Positions 42,463 to 52,327 of a stretch of 64,000 nucleotides of DNA are shown here, piece by piece (the stretch's first letter is position 1; the number at the start of each line of letters is the position of its first letter). Origin of the DNA: Actinomycetota bacterium (GTDB lineage: Bacteria; Actinomycetota; Acidimicrobiia; Acidimicrobiales; Ilumatobacteraceae). Made by a program: the position numbers and the translations under genes. The stretch spans positions 1 through 64,000 of the forward strand of contig CAUJET010000016.1 of the NCBI GenBank assembly GCA_963169665.1. Direction: 5' to 3'. Under the pieces are notes generated by a model that saw only the letters and a list, made by a program, of their open reading frames with translations, did not search any database and had not been told where the DNA came from.

Positions 42463-43629
42463 TCAGCGGGCGAGCTCGGCGTCGATCAACGAACCGATGC
42501 GACGACGGAACACCTCGGGCGTGTAGCGGGCGAGGTACGTCTCGCGAGCCACCCGGCCGGCCGCAGCGAGGTCGTCGACGGTGAGCCGCCGCAGCAGCTC
42601 GGCCAACGCATCGGGGTCACCAGGGGTGAACAGCCAGCCGTCGCGACCGTCGGTCACGATGTCGACAGGACCGCCCGCACGGCTCGCGATCACCGGACGT
42701 CCCTGTCGGAACGCCTCCAGCAGCACGAGCCCGAACGGCTCGGGATCGTCCGACGGCAGCACGAGCGCATCGGCGGCAGCGACGTGAGGCGCCACGTCGG
42801 GCACCTCGCCGACGATCTCGACCGACGACGGCTCGCCGAGCGCGGCGACCAGCGCCGGCACATCGACCTTCGCACCCGACGGCGGCGGGCCACCGAGCAC
42901 CGTGAGCAGACCCGGGCACCCAGCCCGGTCCCATGCCTCGATCAGCGTGCGATGGCCCTTCCAGGCGTTCCATCGGCTCGCCACCACGTATCGAGGACGA
43001 CGCTCGCCGTCGACCACCGCGGCGTCGGCATCGGCCGGATGCGGGACGCAGTTGTCGACCACCACCGACGCCGGTGAACGCAGCGAGGCCGCACGGTCGA
43101 CGGCAGGCGAGATCGTGATCCGCAGCGTGGTGAACCGTGCGAGCCCGCGCAGCAACGCGGCCTCCTTGCCGGCCCACATCTCCTGCACGTGGAGGGCGAC
43201 GGCGCGGATACGGAGCGAGCGGGCGATCGGCGCCGCCAGGAGGCAGGCGCTCGTCATGCAGTAGACGAGGTCGAACCGCTCGCGCTTCATCGCCACGCGC
43301 ATCGAGCGCGACCGGCGCGCCATCGCCACGAGGCCCTTGGGCTTCAGGTTGGCGCGGCGGATGATCGGCAACGACATGTGGGCGAACGCGACGCCCTCGC
43401 GTTCGAGTTCGCGGCACAACGGCGTGGGGCCGTGGGTGATGTCGTCCGGCAGCCACACCACCACCTCCACCGGCGGCGAGCCGGTGGCGGCCGCTCTGTC
43501 GGTACCGATCTCGCGCATGCCCGCCACCACCTGCAGCAGGATGCGATCGGCGCCGTACATCTCGTCCGACGAGTGCACCACCAGCACACGTCTCGTCCGC
43601 CCTGTGGTGCCGGCAGGTGTGGTCGTCAT
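42463..43629 (-). CDS. Family 4 glycosyltransferase
   Basis: 388 residues from ATG 43629, four bases overlapping the surface-protein stop. VLVVHSSDEMYGADRILLQV opens the acceptor domain. The donor domain has YVVASRWNAWKGHRTLIEAW, EIVGEVPDVAPHVAAADALVLPS and the EPFGLVLLEAFRQGRPVIAS motif, whose E-n7-E pair is the GT4 donor site. It is the last gene of the minus-strand exopolysaccharide operon that begins at 52169. Confidence 0.86.
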   Translation of the reverse strand: MTTTPAGTTGRTRRVLVVHSSDEMYGADRILLQVVAGMREIGTDRAAATGSPPVEVVVWLPDDITHGPTPLCRELEREGVAFAHMSLPIIRRANLKPKGLVAMARRSRSMRVAMKRERFDLVYCMTSACLLAAPIARSLRIRAVALHVQEMWAGKEAALLRGLARFTTLRITISPAVDRAASLRSPASVVVDNCVPHPADADAAVVDGERRPRYVVASRWNAWKGHRTLIEAWDRAGCPGLLTVLGGPPPSGAKVDVPALVAALGEPSSVEIVGEVPDVAPHVAAADALVLPSDDPEPFGLVLLEAFRQGRPVIASRAGGPVDIVTDGRDGWLFTPGDPDALAELLRRLTVDDLAAAGRVARETYLARYTPEVFRRRIGSLIDAELAR

Positions 43630-46600
43630 GCAGTCGGTCCGACCCAGAGGTCGTCGAGCGACACCGTCGCCGGAGCGTTCGTGGCCGAACCGGACAGGAA
43701 CATCGCGAAGCCGACATGGCCGGGCGCCTGCAACGCCGCCGTGGTGTCGGTGGCCGACAGCGTCCAGTCGACGGGCTCCGCCTGACCGGTCTTCCACACC
43801 TTCACGCGCAACGTGGTGGGTGCCGAGCCGGTCACCTGGAACTTCACCTCGAGCGTCTCGCCGGGCGTGTACGTGAGGCCTGGCAGGACCAGCGAACCGA
43901 GCGGGGTCTCGGTGCCCGTGTAGGTCCCGAGGATCACCTGCACCGTGCCGTTCGCCTGGAGCCGCACCTTGGCCCGGTAGTCGGACACGTCGACCCGTCG
44001 GCCGAGCACCGACACGTACGTACCGTTGCCCGTGGCCGGCTTGTCGAAGCCGAGCCGCACCCGCACCTCGGTGTCGCTGGACGACACCGCGGCGAGGTAG
44101 GCGTTCGGGCCCGATCCGGCGGTCGGCATCGTCACCCGCCCGGTACCGCCGGACACCGCGAAGTTCGTCGCCGCGGACGTGACGCCCCACGCACCGCCGA
44201 CGTCGGCAGCGCCGAGCCCACCGGTCACGGTGCGCTCGAACGCGTCGACGGCCACCGGCACCGGGCCCACGGGCGCCACCGTGGTGGTGGCCGCAGCGGT
44301 GGTCGTGGTCGCAGCAACCGTCGTGGTCGTGGCCGGCAACGTCGTCGTGGTGGTGGTCGTGGTGGTCGTGCTGGTGGTCGCCGGCGGCGGCGTCACCGTC
44401 ACCGCGCGAGAGGTGGTGGCGACGTCGCCGTCGTCGTCGGTGATACGGAGCGTGACCGCATAGGTGCCCGCGGCCGCGTAGGTGCGGCTGGCGGTCACAC
44501 CGGTCGCGACGCCACCGTCACCGAAGTCCCACTGGTAGGAGACCACCGTGCCGTCGGTGTCGCTCGATCCGGCGCCGTCGACGTTGGCGACGAGGCCGTT
44601 CGTCGTGACCGCGAACGCCGCAGAGGGCGGGCGGTTGGGCACGTTGCCCGTCGCGCCGATCGTGTACTGGCGTGACACCGTGGCAGGGTCGAGCACCCGT
44701 TGGTAGATCGCGACCTCGTCGATGCTGCCGCTGAACCAATCGCTCGCCGGGCGGTTGGCCCAGCCCGAGAGGCTGTCGCCGCCGATGCGCCAGAAGCCCG
44801 GGTACTCGATCGCCCTCGTGGCGTCGGCTCGCGACGCGACGACGGCACCGTCGACGTACAGCTTCATCCCGTCGGCGCCCAACGTCGCGGTCACCTGGTG
44901 CCATACGTTGTCGTTGTACGACTGCGTCGACGTCACCACCGACTTCACCGAGCCGTACAGCACGCCGAAGTGCAGCCGGCCTGCGTTGTCCATGAAGACG
45001 TGCCGGTCGTAGCTGCTCGACGTGCCGGTCTGACTGTTGCCGTACCCGATGATCTTGCCGCCACGGGTGGTGCTCGTGCGGAACCATGCCTGCACCGTGA
45101 GATCGGTCGCCTTCGCGGGACGGCTCGATGCCGAGCCGGCGCGACTGGCGGAGGAACCGGCGAACGTCATCGCCGTGTCCGACCCGCCCGACAATGCGCC
45201 GGCCACACCGGTGGTCACTCCGCCGAGGGTGAGCGGGCGGGTGCCGATCATGTCGGCACCGGTGGTGCCGGAGGTCTCGTTCATCCGCCAGTAGTCGATC
45301 GGGCCGTCCTGCATGATGGCCTGTGCGTACTGGGCGTTGCCCGTCCCGGCCACGGTGATGCTCGTCCAGTTCGACGGTGCCTCGTTGCCGTTCGGGTCGA
45401 TCGCCAACACGCGATAGCGGTAGGTCGCACCGGCGGTGAGCCCGGTGTCGGTGAAGCCCATCGTGGGCAGATCCCAGAACTTGGTGCTCGCGACGGTCTC
45501 GAAGATGGGCGTCGACGTGCCCTCGCGGTACAGGCGGTAGGTGAGCGTCTCGTTGTCACGGTCCCAGTTGCCGCTCCAGTTGATCTGCACCTGGCCGGCG
45601 ACGAAGGAGTTCAGCTTCAGCGGCCAGCCGGCGAGGAACAGTCGCGGCACCTGCTTGTTCGGTGCGATCGCCGGGACGGCGAACCGCACGAGCCCCTGCT
45701 GTGCGGTGCCGTTGACGCTCGGGAACTCGCCGCCGAGCACGACGTACTGACCGTTGCCGGTGACGCTCCAGGGGCCCTGGCTCTGGCCGGTGTAGGTCCC
45801 GGCCTCGATCTCCGGGTACCACGTGAGCGGCGACGGCGAGGGCGTGCCCTCCCAGTTGAAGTAGCCGTACGGCTCCTTGGTGATCGTGCCCGTCCGCGTG
45901 GTGCTGAATGCGAGCGCGCGTCGGAAGTACCACGGGTTGCCCTGCGGGAAGCCGCCGACGTTGCCGCAGTAGTGCGGGTGCCCGACCACGTAGACGGCGT
46001 CGGCCTGCACGAACGACGAGTACGAGTCGCCGTGGCAGTCCTCCACCCAGTCGACGGTGCCATCGGACCACGCCGCCTTGAACGTGCCCTCGAGCACGCC
46101 GCCGCTGCCATAGGTGTAACCGGTGCCGTAGAGCCAGTCACCGTTCGTGGCGAAGCTGGTGATGCCGGCGTTCGGGCCGCCGTTGCGCACCGTGCCGTTC
46201 GCCGCCGTCGGCAGCACCGACCCGGTGACCGCGTCGACGAAGGCGAGGCCGTATCCCGGGTTGGTCGACCCGTTGAGCGACGTGAATCGTCCACCGACCG
46301 CGACCTTCGACGCATCGGGCGAGATCGCGAGCGCGTTCACCATGCCGCCGGCCGCGACCGGCGCCCAGTCGAGGAGCGCACCGTCGGAGGCGCGGAACGC
46401 AGCGAGTGAGTTGCGCGTGGCAGTGCCGACGCCCTGGAAGTTGCCGCCGACGTAGACGACGGTCGGCGTCGCGACGATCGCGTACACGTGGTAGCCGATG
46501 TTCGGCGCGAAGGTGGCGACGAGCGCTCCCGTCGCCGCGTCGAACGCGGCGATGCGGTTGCGGGCCTGGCCGTCGACCGTGGTGAAGTCGCCGCCGACGT

Positions 46601-47006
46601 ACACGCGGGCTCCGTCGGTCGACGCGGCCACGACGCGGGCCTGCGCGTTGAGCGCGGGCGCGAACGAGGTGTCGAGGACGCCGGTCGCGATGTCGTACGC
46701 CAACAGGTTCGCCCGCGGCACGTTGCCCACACCGGCCGCCGAGCCGGCGGGGCGTGCGTTGGCGAAGCTTCCACCGGCGAACACACGGTTGCCGACGACT
46801 GCCTGCGACCACACCACACCGTCGATCTGCACCGTCGGCAACGCATCGGCCGACACCGTCGGCGGGGTCGCCGGGTTCGCCGGGTTGGCCGGCCGGGTGT
46901 CGGCGCGACCGAAGTCGACCCTCGCCACCACGTACACCGCCACCGGCACCAGCAGCGCGACCGCGGCCATCGCTGCTGCGACGCGCGTGCCGCGTCGGTG
47001 TTTCAT
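43626..47006 (-). CDS. Large secreted multidomain surface protein
   Basis: 1126 residues from ATG 47006. A signal or anchor segment (about 8-28) is followed by a beta-propeller of delta-60-like repeats (VYVGGDFTTVDGQARNRIAAF type, about 50-440), a fibronectin-III-like domain (about 460-550), a LamG/concanavalin domain (about 560-770, with DLTVQAWFRTS), a PKD domain (about 785-865, with YQWDFGDGG) and a long poly-Thr linker. A C-terminal jelly-roll (about 915-1126) ends SGSATNAPATVSLDDLWVG. The same C-terminal domain ends the protein at 63626. Probably a carbohydrate-binding outer-surface protein of the exopolysaccharide operon. Confidence 0.8.
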   Translation of the reverse strand: MKHRRGTRVAAAMAAVALLVPVAVYVVARVDFGRADTRPANPANPATPPTVSADALPTVQIDGVVWSQAVVGNRVFAGGSFANARPAGSAAGVGNVPRANLLAYDIATGVLDTSFAPALNAQARVVAASTDGARVYVGGDFTTVDGQARNRIAAFDAATGALVATFAPNIGYHVYAIVATPTVVYVGGNFQGVGTATRNSLAAFRASDGALLDWAPVAAGGMVNALAISPDASKVAVGGRFTSLNGSTNPGYGLAFVDAVTGSVLPTAANGTVRNGGPNAGITSFATNGDWLYGTGYTYGSGGVLEGTFKAAWSDGTVDWVEDCHGDSYSSFVQADAVYVVGHPHYCGNVGGFPQGNPWYFRRALAFSTTRTGTITKEPYGYFNWEGTPSPSPLTWYPEIEAGTYTGQSQGPWSVTGNGQYVVLGGEFPSVNGTAQQGLVRFAVPAIAPNKQVPRLFLAGWPLKLNSFVAGQVQINWSGNWDRDNETLTYRLYREGTSTPIFETVASTKFWDLPTMGFTDTGLTAGATYRYRVLAIDPNGNEAPSNWTSITVAGTGNAQYAQAIMQDGPIDYWRMNETSGTTGADMIGTRPLTLGGVTTGVAGALSGGSDTAMTFAGSSASRAGSASSRPAKATDLTVQAWFRTSTTRGGKIIGYGNSQTGTSSSYDRHVFMDNAGRLHFGVLYGSVKSVVTSTQSYNDNVWHQVTATLGADGMKLYVDGAVVASRADATRAIEYPGFWRIGGDSLSGWANRPASDWFSGSIDEVAIYQRVLDPATVSRQYTIGATGNVPNRPPSAAFAVTTNGLVANVDGAGSSDTDGTVVSYQWDFGDGGVATGVTASRTYAAAGTYAVTLRITDDDGDVATTSRAVTVTPPPATTSTTTTTTTTTTLPATTTTVAATTTTAAATTTVAPVGPVPVAVDAFERTVTGGLGAADVGGAWGVTSAATNFAVSGGTGRVTMPTAGSGPNAYLAAVSSSDTEVRVRLGFDKPATGNGTYVSVLGRRVDVSDYRAKVRLQANGTVQVILGTYTGTETPLGSLVLPGLTYTPGETLEVKFQVTGSAPTTLRVKVWKTGQAEPVDWTLSATDTTAALQAPGHVGFAMFLSGSATNAPATVSLDDLWVGPTA

Positions 47007-47106
47007 CGCCCTGAACACGACCACTCCTCGCCGACGGCCGCCGCCGCCCGTCCGAACTCCGCTCCCGGCGCCATCCGCCAGGTCGGCTGCATCCCGCCAC
47101 GCACGT

Positions 47107-47898
47107 TCATGGCTTCGGCGCCTCGCCCTGGAACACCACCGGCGACACGGCCGCCGCATAGCTCACGAGCACCGACACCGCACCTCGCTCATCGACCGGC
47201 ACATCGAACACGTACACGCCCGTCGCGGTCGCGCCTGCAGCGACCTCGCCGGAGAACCGCAGTGCGCCCGGGCCGCTGAGCGGCGACGCAGACGTGTTCT
47301 GCGCGCCGTAGGTCAGATCGACCACCACACCCTCCAGCAGCACCGGTGAGGGTGAGTCGTTCGTGGCCACCACCGTGATGCGTACGGCCGGTCCGGCGAT
47401 CTCGCCGGGACCGTTCGCCTCGCCTTCGACGGCCTCGAGCGACTCCAGGCGGAACGTCATGCCCGTGCCGGCGTCGGCCACCTCGTCGATGGCGACGGGC
47501 GGCACGGTCACCACGGTCTCCACGGGCACCGTGTCGAGCGAGCCCGGGGTGAAGGGCACGGTCACGCCCGGCACCGAGGTGGCACCGATGAGCGTGGTCT
47601 GCGTTGGCACGGTCGTCTCGCTGACCTGGGTCGAATCGACCACGGTGCCGTCGGGATCGGTCGCCGAGGTCGTGCCGGCCGTGGTCGCGTCGGTCGTTCC
47701 GTCACCGGCTGTCGACCCGGTCGCGGCGGTGCCGTCGACCGCGCCGGGATCGGCGTCGGGCGAGTCGTCGCCACCACCCGCGATCACGATCGCCAGCACG
47801 ACGGCCAGCACCGCGGCCGCGGCGATACCCACCGTCCACCAGCGGCGCAACGGGTTGGCGGGGGTGCTCCCCGACTCCGATGTTCGTTCCTGTTCCAT
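47107..47898 (-). CDS. Membrane-anchored protein with Thr/Asp-rich linker and beta domain
   Basis: 263 residues from ATG 47898. A short cytoplasmic part, one span (about 20-44, TVGIAAAAVLAVVLAIVIAGG), a Thr/Asp-rich linker to about 145, then a beta-sandwich (TFRLESLEAVEGEANG through ITVVATNDSPSPVLLEGV) resembling the DUF4352 telokin-like fold. No catalytic motif. It sits between the flippase and the surface protein genes and probably acts outside the membrane in the same operon. Confidence 0.68.
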   Translation of the reverse strand: MEQERTSESGSTPANPLRRWWTVGIAAAAVLAVVLAIVIAGGGDDSPDADPGAVDGTAATGSTAGDGTTDATTAGTTSATDPDGTVVDSTQVSETTVPTQTTLIGATSVPGVTVPFTPGSLDTVPVETVVTVPPVAIDEVADAGTGMTFRLESLEAVEGEANGPGEIAGPAVRITVVATNDSPSPVLLEGVVVDLTYGAQNTSASPLSGPGALRFSGEVAAGATATGVYVFDVPVDERGAVSVLVSYAAAVSPVVFQGEAPKP

Positions 47899-47989
47899 CA
47901 GTCCTCCGATCGTCCGGCTGCGCCGCCCCGGCGCCGTACTCGTCCCGCCGCGCACTCGACCAGCGGCGTCCCGAAGCGATGTGCGCCGG

Positions 47990-49261
47990 TCACGACACAC
48001 GCTCCGCCGCCACATCGGCGACGATGAGCTGGCGGATCCCGATCCCGCCGCCGAGTGCGAACAGCCCCATGACGTACGGGATCGCGCTCGTCGACCAGGG
48101 GGGCGACGCCACGGTCACCACCACTGCTACTCCGGCCAGCGACAAGACCGAGTCGATCACCCGCACGATCAACGTGGCCGCCTGACGGCCGCGCACCGCC
48201 GCGAGCACGCCGTACGGAGTGGCCGCAGCGGTCGCCGCGGCATACACCGACCAACCGAGCACACCCCACCGGTCGAGGTCGAACTCCTCACCCACGATCG
48301 AACTCCCGAGCGTGGGTGCCGCGACGGCCGCCAGCACACCCAACGCGAGCGACACCATCGACAGCACGGCCACGCCGCGGTCGGCCTGCCGGAGCAGTTT
48401 CAGGGTGCTCTCGTCCTTCGTACGGGCGAAGCGGGCGAACAGGTACGAGCTCGCCCCGTTCACCGCGAGCATGGCGGGCGCGACGAACAGCCGAGCGCCC
48501 TCGAGCTCGCCGTACGCGGCGCGGCCGACGCCGGCGACCGCGATCACGCGCATCACCGACAGCATCGTCGGCCGTACCGACACCTGGAGCGCACGCCACT
48601 TGCCGTACTCGAACACCCGGCGGCGGCCGTCATGGCCCGCCTCCTGGCGAGACCACCAGCGGTCGTCGCGCGGCAGCATGAACACACCGACCACGGTGGC
48701 GGCCACCTGGCCGACGACGAGCCCTTCGAGGAAGTGCGTGAGCGTCACCTCGTTGTCGCTCCAGTGCACGACGGCGACCAGGCCGACCGAGCCGAGCAGG
48801 CCGACCAGGTCGACCACGACGATCGACCAGAACCGCAGCGAGGCCATCAGCAGACGACGGATCGTGTCCTCGACGACGAAGGCAGCACCGGCGAGGCCGA
48901 ACGCGACTGCCTGACGCCACGTGAGGTACCCGGAGCCACCGAGACCGACGGTCGCCACCAGGCCGAGCACGGTGGACAACACCACGAGCCACCACTGCAA
49001 CCCGGCGCGCACAGCCCGGTTCGCCCGGTCGAGCACGGTCAACGAATCGCCGACGAAGCCCGACACGACCGCCGTGCCGACCACCACGAGTCCGAACAGC
49101 ACGGCGAACACCGCCAGGCCTTCGGTGCCGAGCAGGCGGGCCGCGAGGATCGACAGCAGGAAGCTGCCGAGCGCCTGCGAGAACTGGGCGCTCACCGCGC
49201 CAGCGACGCTCCACGGGGAGCGACGGCGCGGCGCTTCAACGACCGTGGCGGTGTCGCTCAC
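47990..49261 (-). CDS. Polysaccharide flippase-like membrane protein
   Basis: 423 residues from a GTG at 49261 that overlaps the ligase-like stop (GTGA). About 12 spans; SQALGSFLLSILAARLLGTEGLAVFAV is the typical N-terminal MOP/Wzx segment. A long frame continues upstream but would shadow the ligase-like gene. It should turn lipid-linked repeat units to the outer face. Third flippase-like protein in this window, here in the second exopolysaccharide operon. Confidence 0.8.
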   Translation of the reverse strand: MSDTATVVEAPRRRSPWSVAGAVSAQFSQALGSFLLSILAARLLGTEGLAVFAVLFGLVVVGTAVVSGFVGDSLTVLDRANRAVRAGLQWWLVVLSTVLGLVATVGLGGSGYLTWRQAVAFGLAGAAFVVEDTIRRLLMASLRFWSIVVVDLVGLLGSVGLVAVVHWSDNEVTLTHFLEGLVVGQVAATVVGVFMLPRDDRWWSRQEAGHDGRRRVFEYGKWRALQVSVRPTMLSVMRVIAVAGVGRAAYGELEGARLFVAPAMLAVNGASSYLFARFARTKDESTLKLLRQADRGVAVLSMVSLALGVLAAVAAPTLGSSIVGEEFDLDRWGVLGWSVYAAATAAATPYGVLAAVRGRQAATLIVRVIDSVLSLAGVAVVVTVASPPWSTSAIPYVMGLFALGGGIGIRQLIVADVAAERVS

Positions 49262-50724
49262 GACGACCCCGATGAGCCCGGCGACGACGGAGCGATCCGT
49301 GAGGACGACGCGGCGCCGGCGCCGACACCGCGCAACGGACGCACCGGACGGGCTCGACCGACCGGTCGCGGACGCGAACGACGCTCGAAACGCGACGCGA
49401 GTGCGGCGACGTGGTTCTCGCGAACGATCCGATCGGTCGCGTCCTCGGCGATCACGACCCACGCACCCGTGAGATAGAGCATCAGTGCCGCGGCGCCGAC
49501 GCCCGCACCCATGTACTCGGCGGTGATGCCGTTGACGACCTGGGAGATCATCAGCCCGACGATCGCGAGCGTGTCGAACACCAGCGGCTCGGCGCCCGGC
49601 GTACGACGAGCGCGACGGCGGACCCGCCAACCGGCAGCGGTGATGAGCACGATGAGGCCGCCCCACCAGAACATGCCGAGCAGGCCGACGTCGACCAGCA
49701 CGTTGATGTATGCGTTGTGCGCGCCACCCAGACCGGTATCGGCGAGGAACACACCACGAGAGGCGGTCAACCCCAGCCCGTGGATCGGCCGGCGTTCGAA
49801 CGCGGCGATCGCGATCGTCCACACCTCGGTGCGGTTGTTGAACGAGGCGAGTTTCTCCGCGTCCTCGTTGCGCAGGTAGTACTGCACGATCGGTCCGCCG
49901 ACCGTGAACGCGAGGGTCGAGACCACGACGATCGCGCTGACGAGCAGGTCGCGCTTGCCCGCCGCACGCAGCCACAGCAGCGTGATCACGAGGATCGCCA
50001 GCAGTGCGGCACCGATCGAACCGCGGGTGCGGGTGCGCACCAGGGACACCAGGTTCACGATCAGCAGCAACGCGTACACCCACCGGGCCCACGGCAGCTG
50101 GGCCACCCGGTGGGTGAGCCACATCGCGAACAGGATCACGGAGCTCATCGCCAGCATCGAGCCCGCCACCACGCTGTGGGTGAACAGCCAGGTGAAACGG
50201 CCCGCCTGCTCGCCGTTCTGCGGGGCGACGTACGCCAGACCGATGGCGATCGAGGCCGTCACCAGCACCACGTAGCCATGGGCGAACCGACGCGCGAGCG
50301 CGACGTCGCCGTCGTTCACGAACTGCAGCACCGTCAACACGATGATCACCAGCTGTACGCCACGCACGATCGCCAGCACCGGGAACGGCGAGTAGAGGGT
50401 GCTCGCCGCCGCGGTGAGACACCAGCCCATCGTCCACACGACGATCACATGCGGACGGATACGGGGGCGCAGCCGGATCAGCAGGTACGTGCCGACCACT
50501 GCGTAGACGAGCAGTTCGAGCGCGATGAACGGATCGACCGACCCCGACAACGTCTGGTCGTTCGCGCGTTTGCGGAGCTTGTACTCCGACGCGACGATCA
50601 GCGCGATCGGCAACCACCAGACCACGGGTGTCGACGACTCGACACGGTTGCGCCAGAGCACGAGCCGCGGGACGTAGGGCGCCTCCGCCGGGGGTGCAGC
50701 AGCACCGGTCGGCGTGGCAGCCAT
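49258..50724 (-). CDS. O-antigen ligase/polymerase-like membrane protein
   Basis: 488 residues with about 11-12 spans. VSLVRTRTRGSIGAALLAI is the Wzy_C-type segment, FNNRTEVWTIAIAAFERRPIHGLGL the conserved periplasmic loop, and GGAHNAYINVLVDVGLLG the ligase signature with the catalytic-type His. It should polymerise or transfer glycans outside the membrane. The last 65 residues are basic and disordered. It is coupled to the flippase by four bases and follows the chain-length-type gene by about 45. Confidence 0.85.
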   Translation of the reverse strand: MAATPTGAAAPPAEAPYVPRLVLWRNRVESSTPVVWWLPIALIVASEYKLRKRANDQTLSGSVDPFIALELLVYAVVGTYLLIRLRPRIRPHVIVVWTMGWCLTAAASTLYSPFPVLAIVRGVQLVIIVLTVLQFVNDGDVALARRFAHGYVVLVTASIAIGLAYVAPQNGEQAGRFTWLFTHSVVAGSMLAMSSVILFAMWLTHRVAQLPWARWVYALLLIVNLVSLVRTRTRGSIGAALLAILVITLLWLRAAGKRDLLVSAIVVVSTLAFTVGGPIVQYYLRNEDAEKLASFNNRTEVWTIAIAAFERRPIHGLGLTASRGVFLADTGLGGAHNAYINVLVDVGLLGMFWWGGLIVLITAAGWRVRRRARRTPGAEPLVFDTLAIVGLMISQVVNGITAEYMGAGVGAAALMLYLTGAWVVIAEDATDRIVRENHVAALASRFERRSRPRPVGRARPVRPLRGVGAGAASSSRIAPSSPGSSGSS

Positions 50725-50768
50725 CAGCTCACCAGCTCCAGATCACGTACGAGTCGGCGCACCGGGCG

Positions 50769-52169
50769 TCACCGGGGATCGACGTCGTAGATCACACCGA
50801 CGAGCGGCGCGCGGAGCACGTCGAGGCGTCGGCGCAGTGCGAGCAGGTCGCTCGACGGGGTGCCCGACGGCACGACCATCACCACACCGTCGGCCACGCT
50901 CGCGAGGGCCGAACCCTCGGCGCGGTCCATCATCGGGGGCGCATCCACCAGCACGACGTCGAAGCGCTCCTGCAGCTTCGACAGCACCTGGCGAGCCGTC
51001 GTGGAGCGCAACAAGCTCGACGCATGATCGACCGCCTGGCCGCACGAGATGAAGCTCATCGACGGGCCGTCGGGCAGCTTCACGGTGCGGATCGCAGCCA
51101 CCTCGGTGGCGAGCCCACCCAGCAGGTCGGTGAGACCGACCGAGCTGAGGCCGGCGCCGAACCGGGCGGACAGCCGCGGCTTGCGGAGGTTGCCGTCGAC
51201 CACCAGCACCGAACGACCCTCTCGGGTCCACGCCTCGGCGAGGCCGGCGACGAGATCGGAGTTGTTCGCGGCCTCGAGACTGCCGGTCACCACCAGCACC
51301 CCGCGACTGCTGAGGCTCGACAGGTTGGTGGCGAGCACCTCCACGCCGAGGTTCGACCCGTGCTCCTCGAGCTGACCGATCAGCGGCGCGCCGAGCTGCG
51401 ACGCGGCGACCTCGGGGTCGTTGACGATCGGACGCCGGATGGCCGCCAACCACGCGATCACACCCGTGATGAGCAGGCCGAACGCGAACGCAGCGACGCT
51501 GTACTGCACCAGCGGCACGATCCGGGAGGCCGGCACGGCGCGGGGCGCGTCGACGAACTCGACACCGGCGTCGAACAGCGCCGCCTGCTTGCCCGTCTGG
51601 GCGATGTCGACCTCGATCTCCTGGATCGACCCCGACGTCTGACCCTCGGGGATGTCGGCCAGCAACGCCTGCCGCGCCGCCTGCAGCTCGCCGATCGCGA
51701 TGTCGGCGCGACGCTGCGTGTCGGTGCGCGTGAGCTCGGTGTACGCGTCGGTCACCGCGGAGCAGATGGCGAAGGCACGGGTGGAGTCGGCGTCGTCGCA
51801 CTCGACGATGATGCTCGAGTTGTCGGCGACCGACGTCGTGACGATCGCACGGAGCTGCTCGACGTCGAGCGTGGGGTCGTTGAGCGCCTTCAGCACCTGC
51901 TCGAAGGTGGTGTCGCTCTGCGCGAACTCGGCGCGCTGCTTGAGATAGGTGGCCATGTCGGTCGCAGCAGTGGTGCCGTCGCGGAACACCGGGACACCGC
52001 GGGGGTCGGTGAGGTAGACGGCCGTGGTGACCGTGGTCTTGCCACCCGTCGAATAGGCGAACACCGCAGCCAGGACCGCCAACAGCACACAGACCGGCAG
52101 CGTGCGCGTACGGAAACGCCAGAACGCCTCGACAGGCCCGACGGCCGTGGATTCTGTGGGGGTTGGCAT
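50769..52169 (-). CDS. Wzz/BY-kinase-like chain-length protein with degenerate P-loop
   Basis: 466 residues from ATG 52169 with an AAGGAAG site. Two spans (about 22-40 and 225-245) bracket an outer Wzz-like domain with coiled segments. The cytoplasmic CpsD-like domain has Walker A' LVVDGNLRKPRL and Walker B FDVVLVDAPP, but the Walker A position reads VVTGSLEAANNSDL, lacking the GKS/T of active kinases. The C-terminal Tyr cluster is also reduced to one Tyr near the end. It is the first gene of the operon and probably sets polymer length without tyrosine-kinase catalysis. Confidence 0.82.
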   Translation of the reverse strand: MPTPTESTAVGPVEAFWRFRTRTLPVCVLLAVLAAVFAYSTGGKTTVTTAVYLTDPRGVPVFRDGTTAATDMATYLKQRAEFAQSDTTFEQVLKALNDPTLDVEQLRAIVTTSVADNSSIIVECDDADSTRAFAICSAVTDAYTELTRTDTQRRADIAIGELQAARQALLADIPEGQTSGSIQEIEVDIAQTGKQAALFDAGVEFVDAPRAVPASRIVPLVQYSVAAFAFGLLITGVIAWLAAIRRPIVNDPEVAASQLGAPLIGQLEEHGSNLGVEVLATNLSSLSSRGVLVVTGSLEAANNSDLVAGLAEAWTREGRSVLVVDGNLRKPRLSARFGAGLSSVGLTDLLGGLATEVAAIRTVKLPDGPSMSFISCGQAVDHASSLLRSTTARQVLSKLQERFDVVLVDAPPMMDRAEGSALASVADGVVMVVPSGTPSSDLLALRRRLDVLRAPLVGVIYDVDPR

Positions 52170-52327
52170 CCGGCTTCCTTCTGACTGCGCGACGGCGTCC
52201 ATGCCGATCAGCGTCGGTGTACGACGACCCGCGACGGGTATCGGCTGTGTATCGGCAAGAAGTCTGACGAACAGTAGCCATTTCTCGTCGCGCGGATTCG
52301 GCGGCCCCCCTCCCGCGAGCGGGCTCC

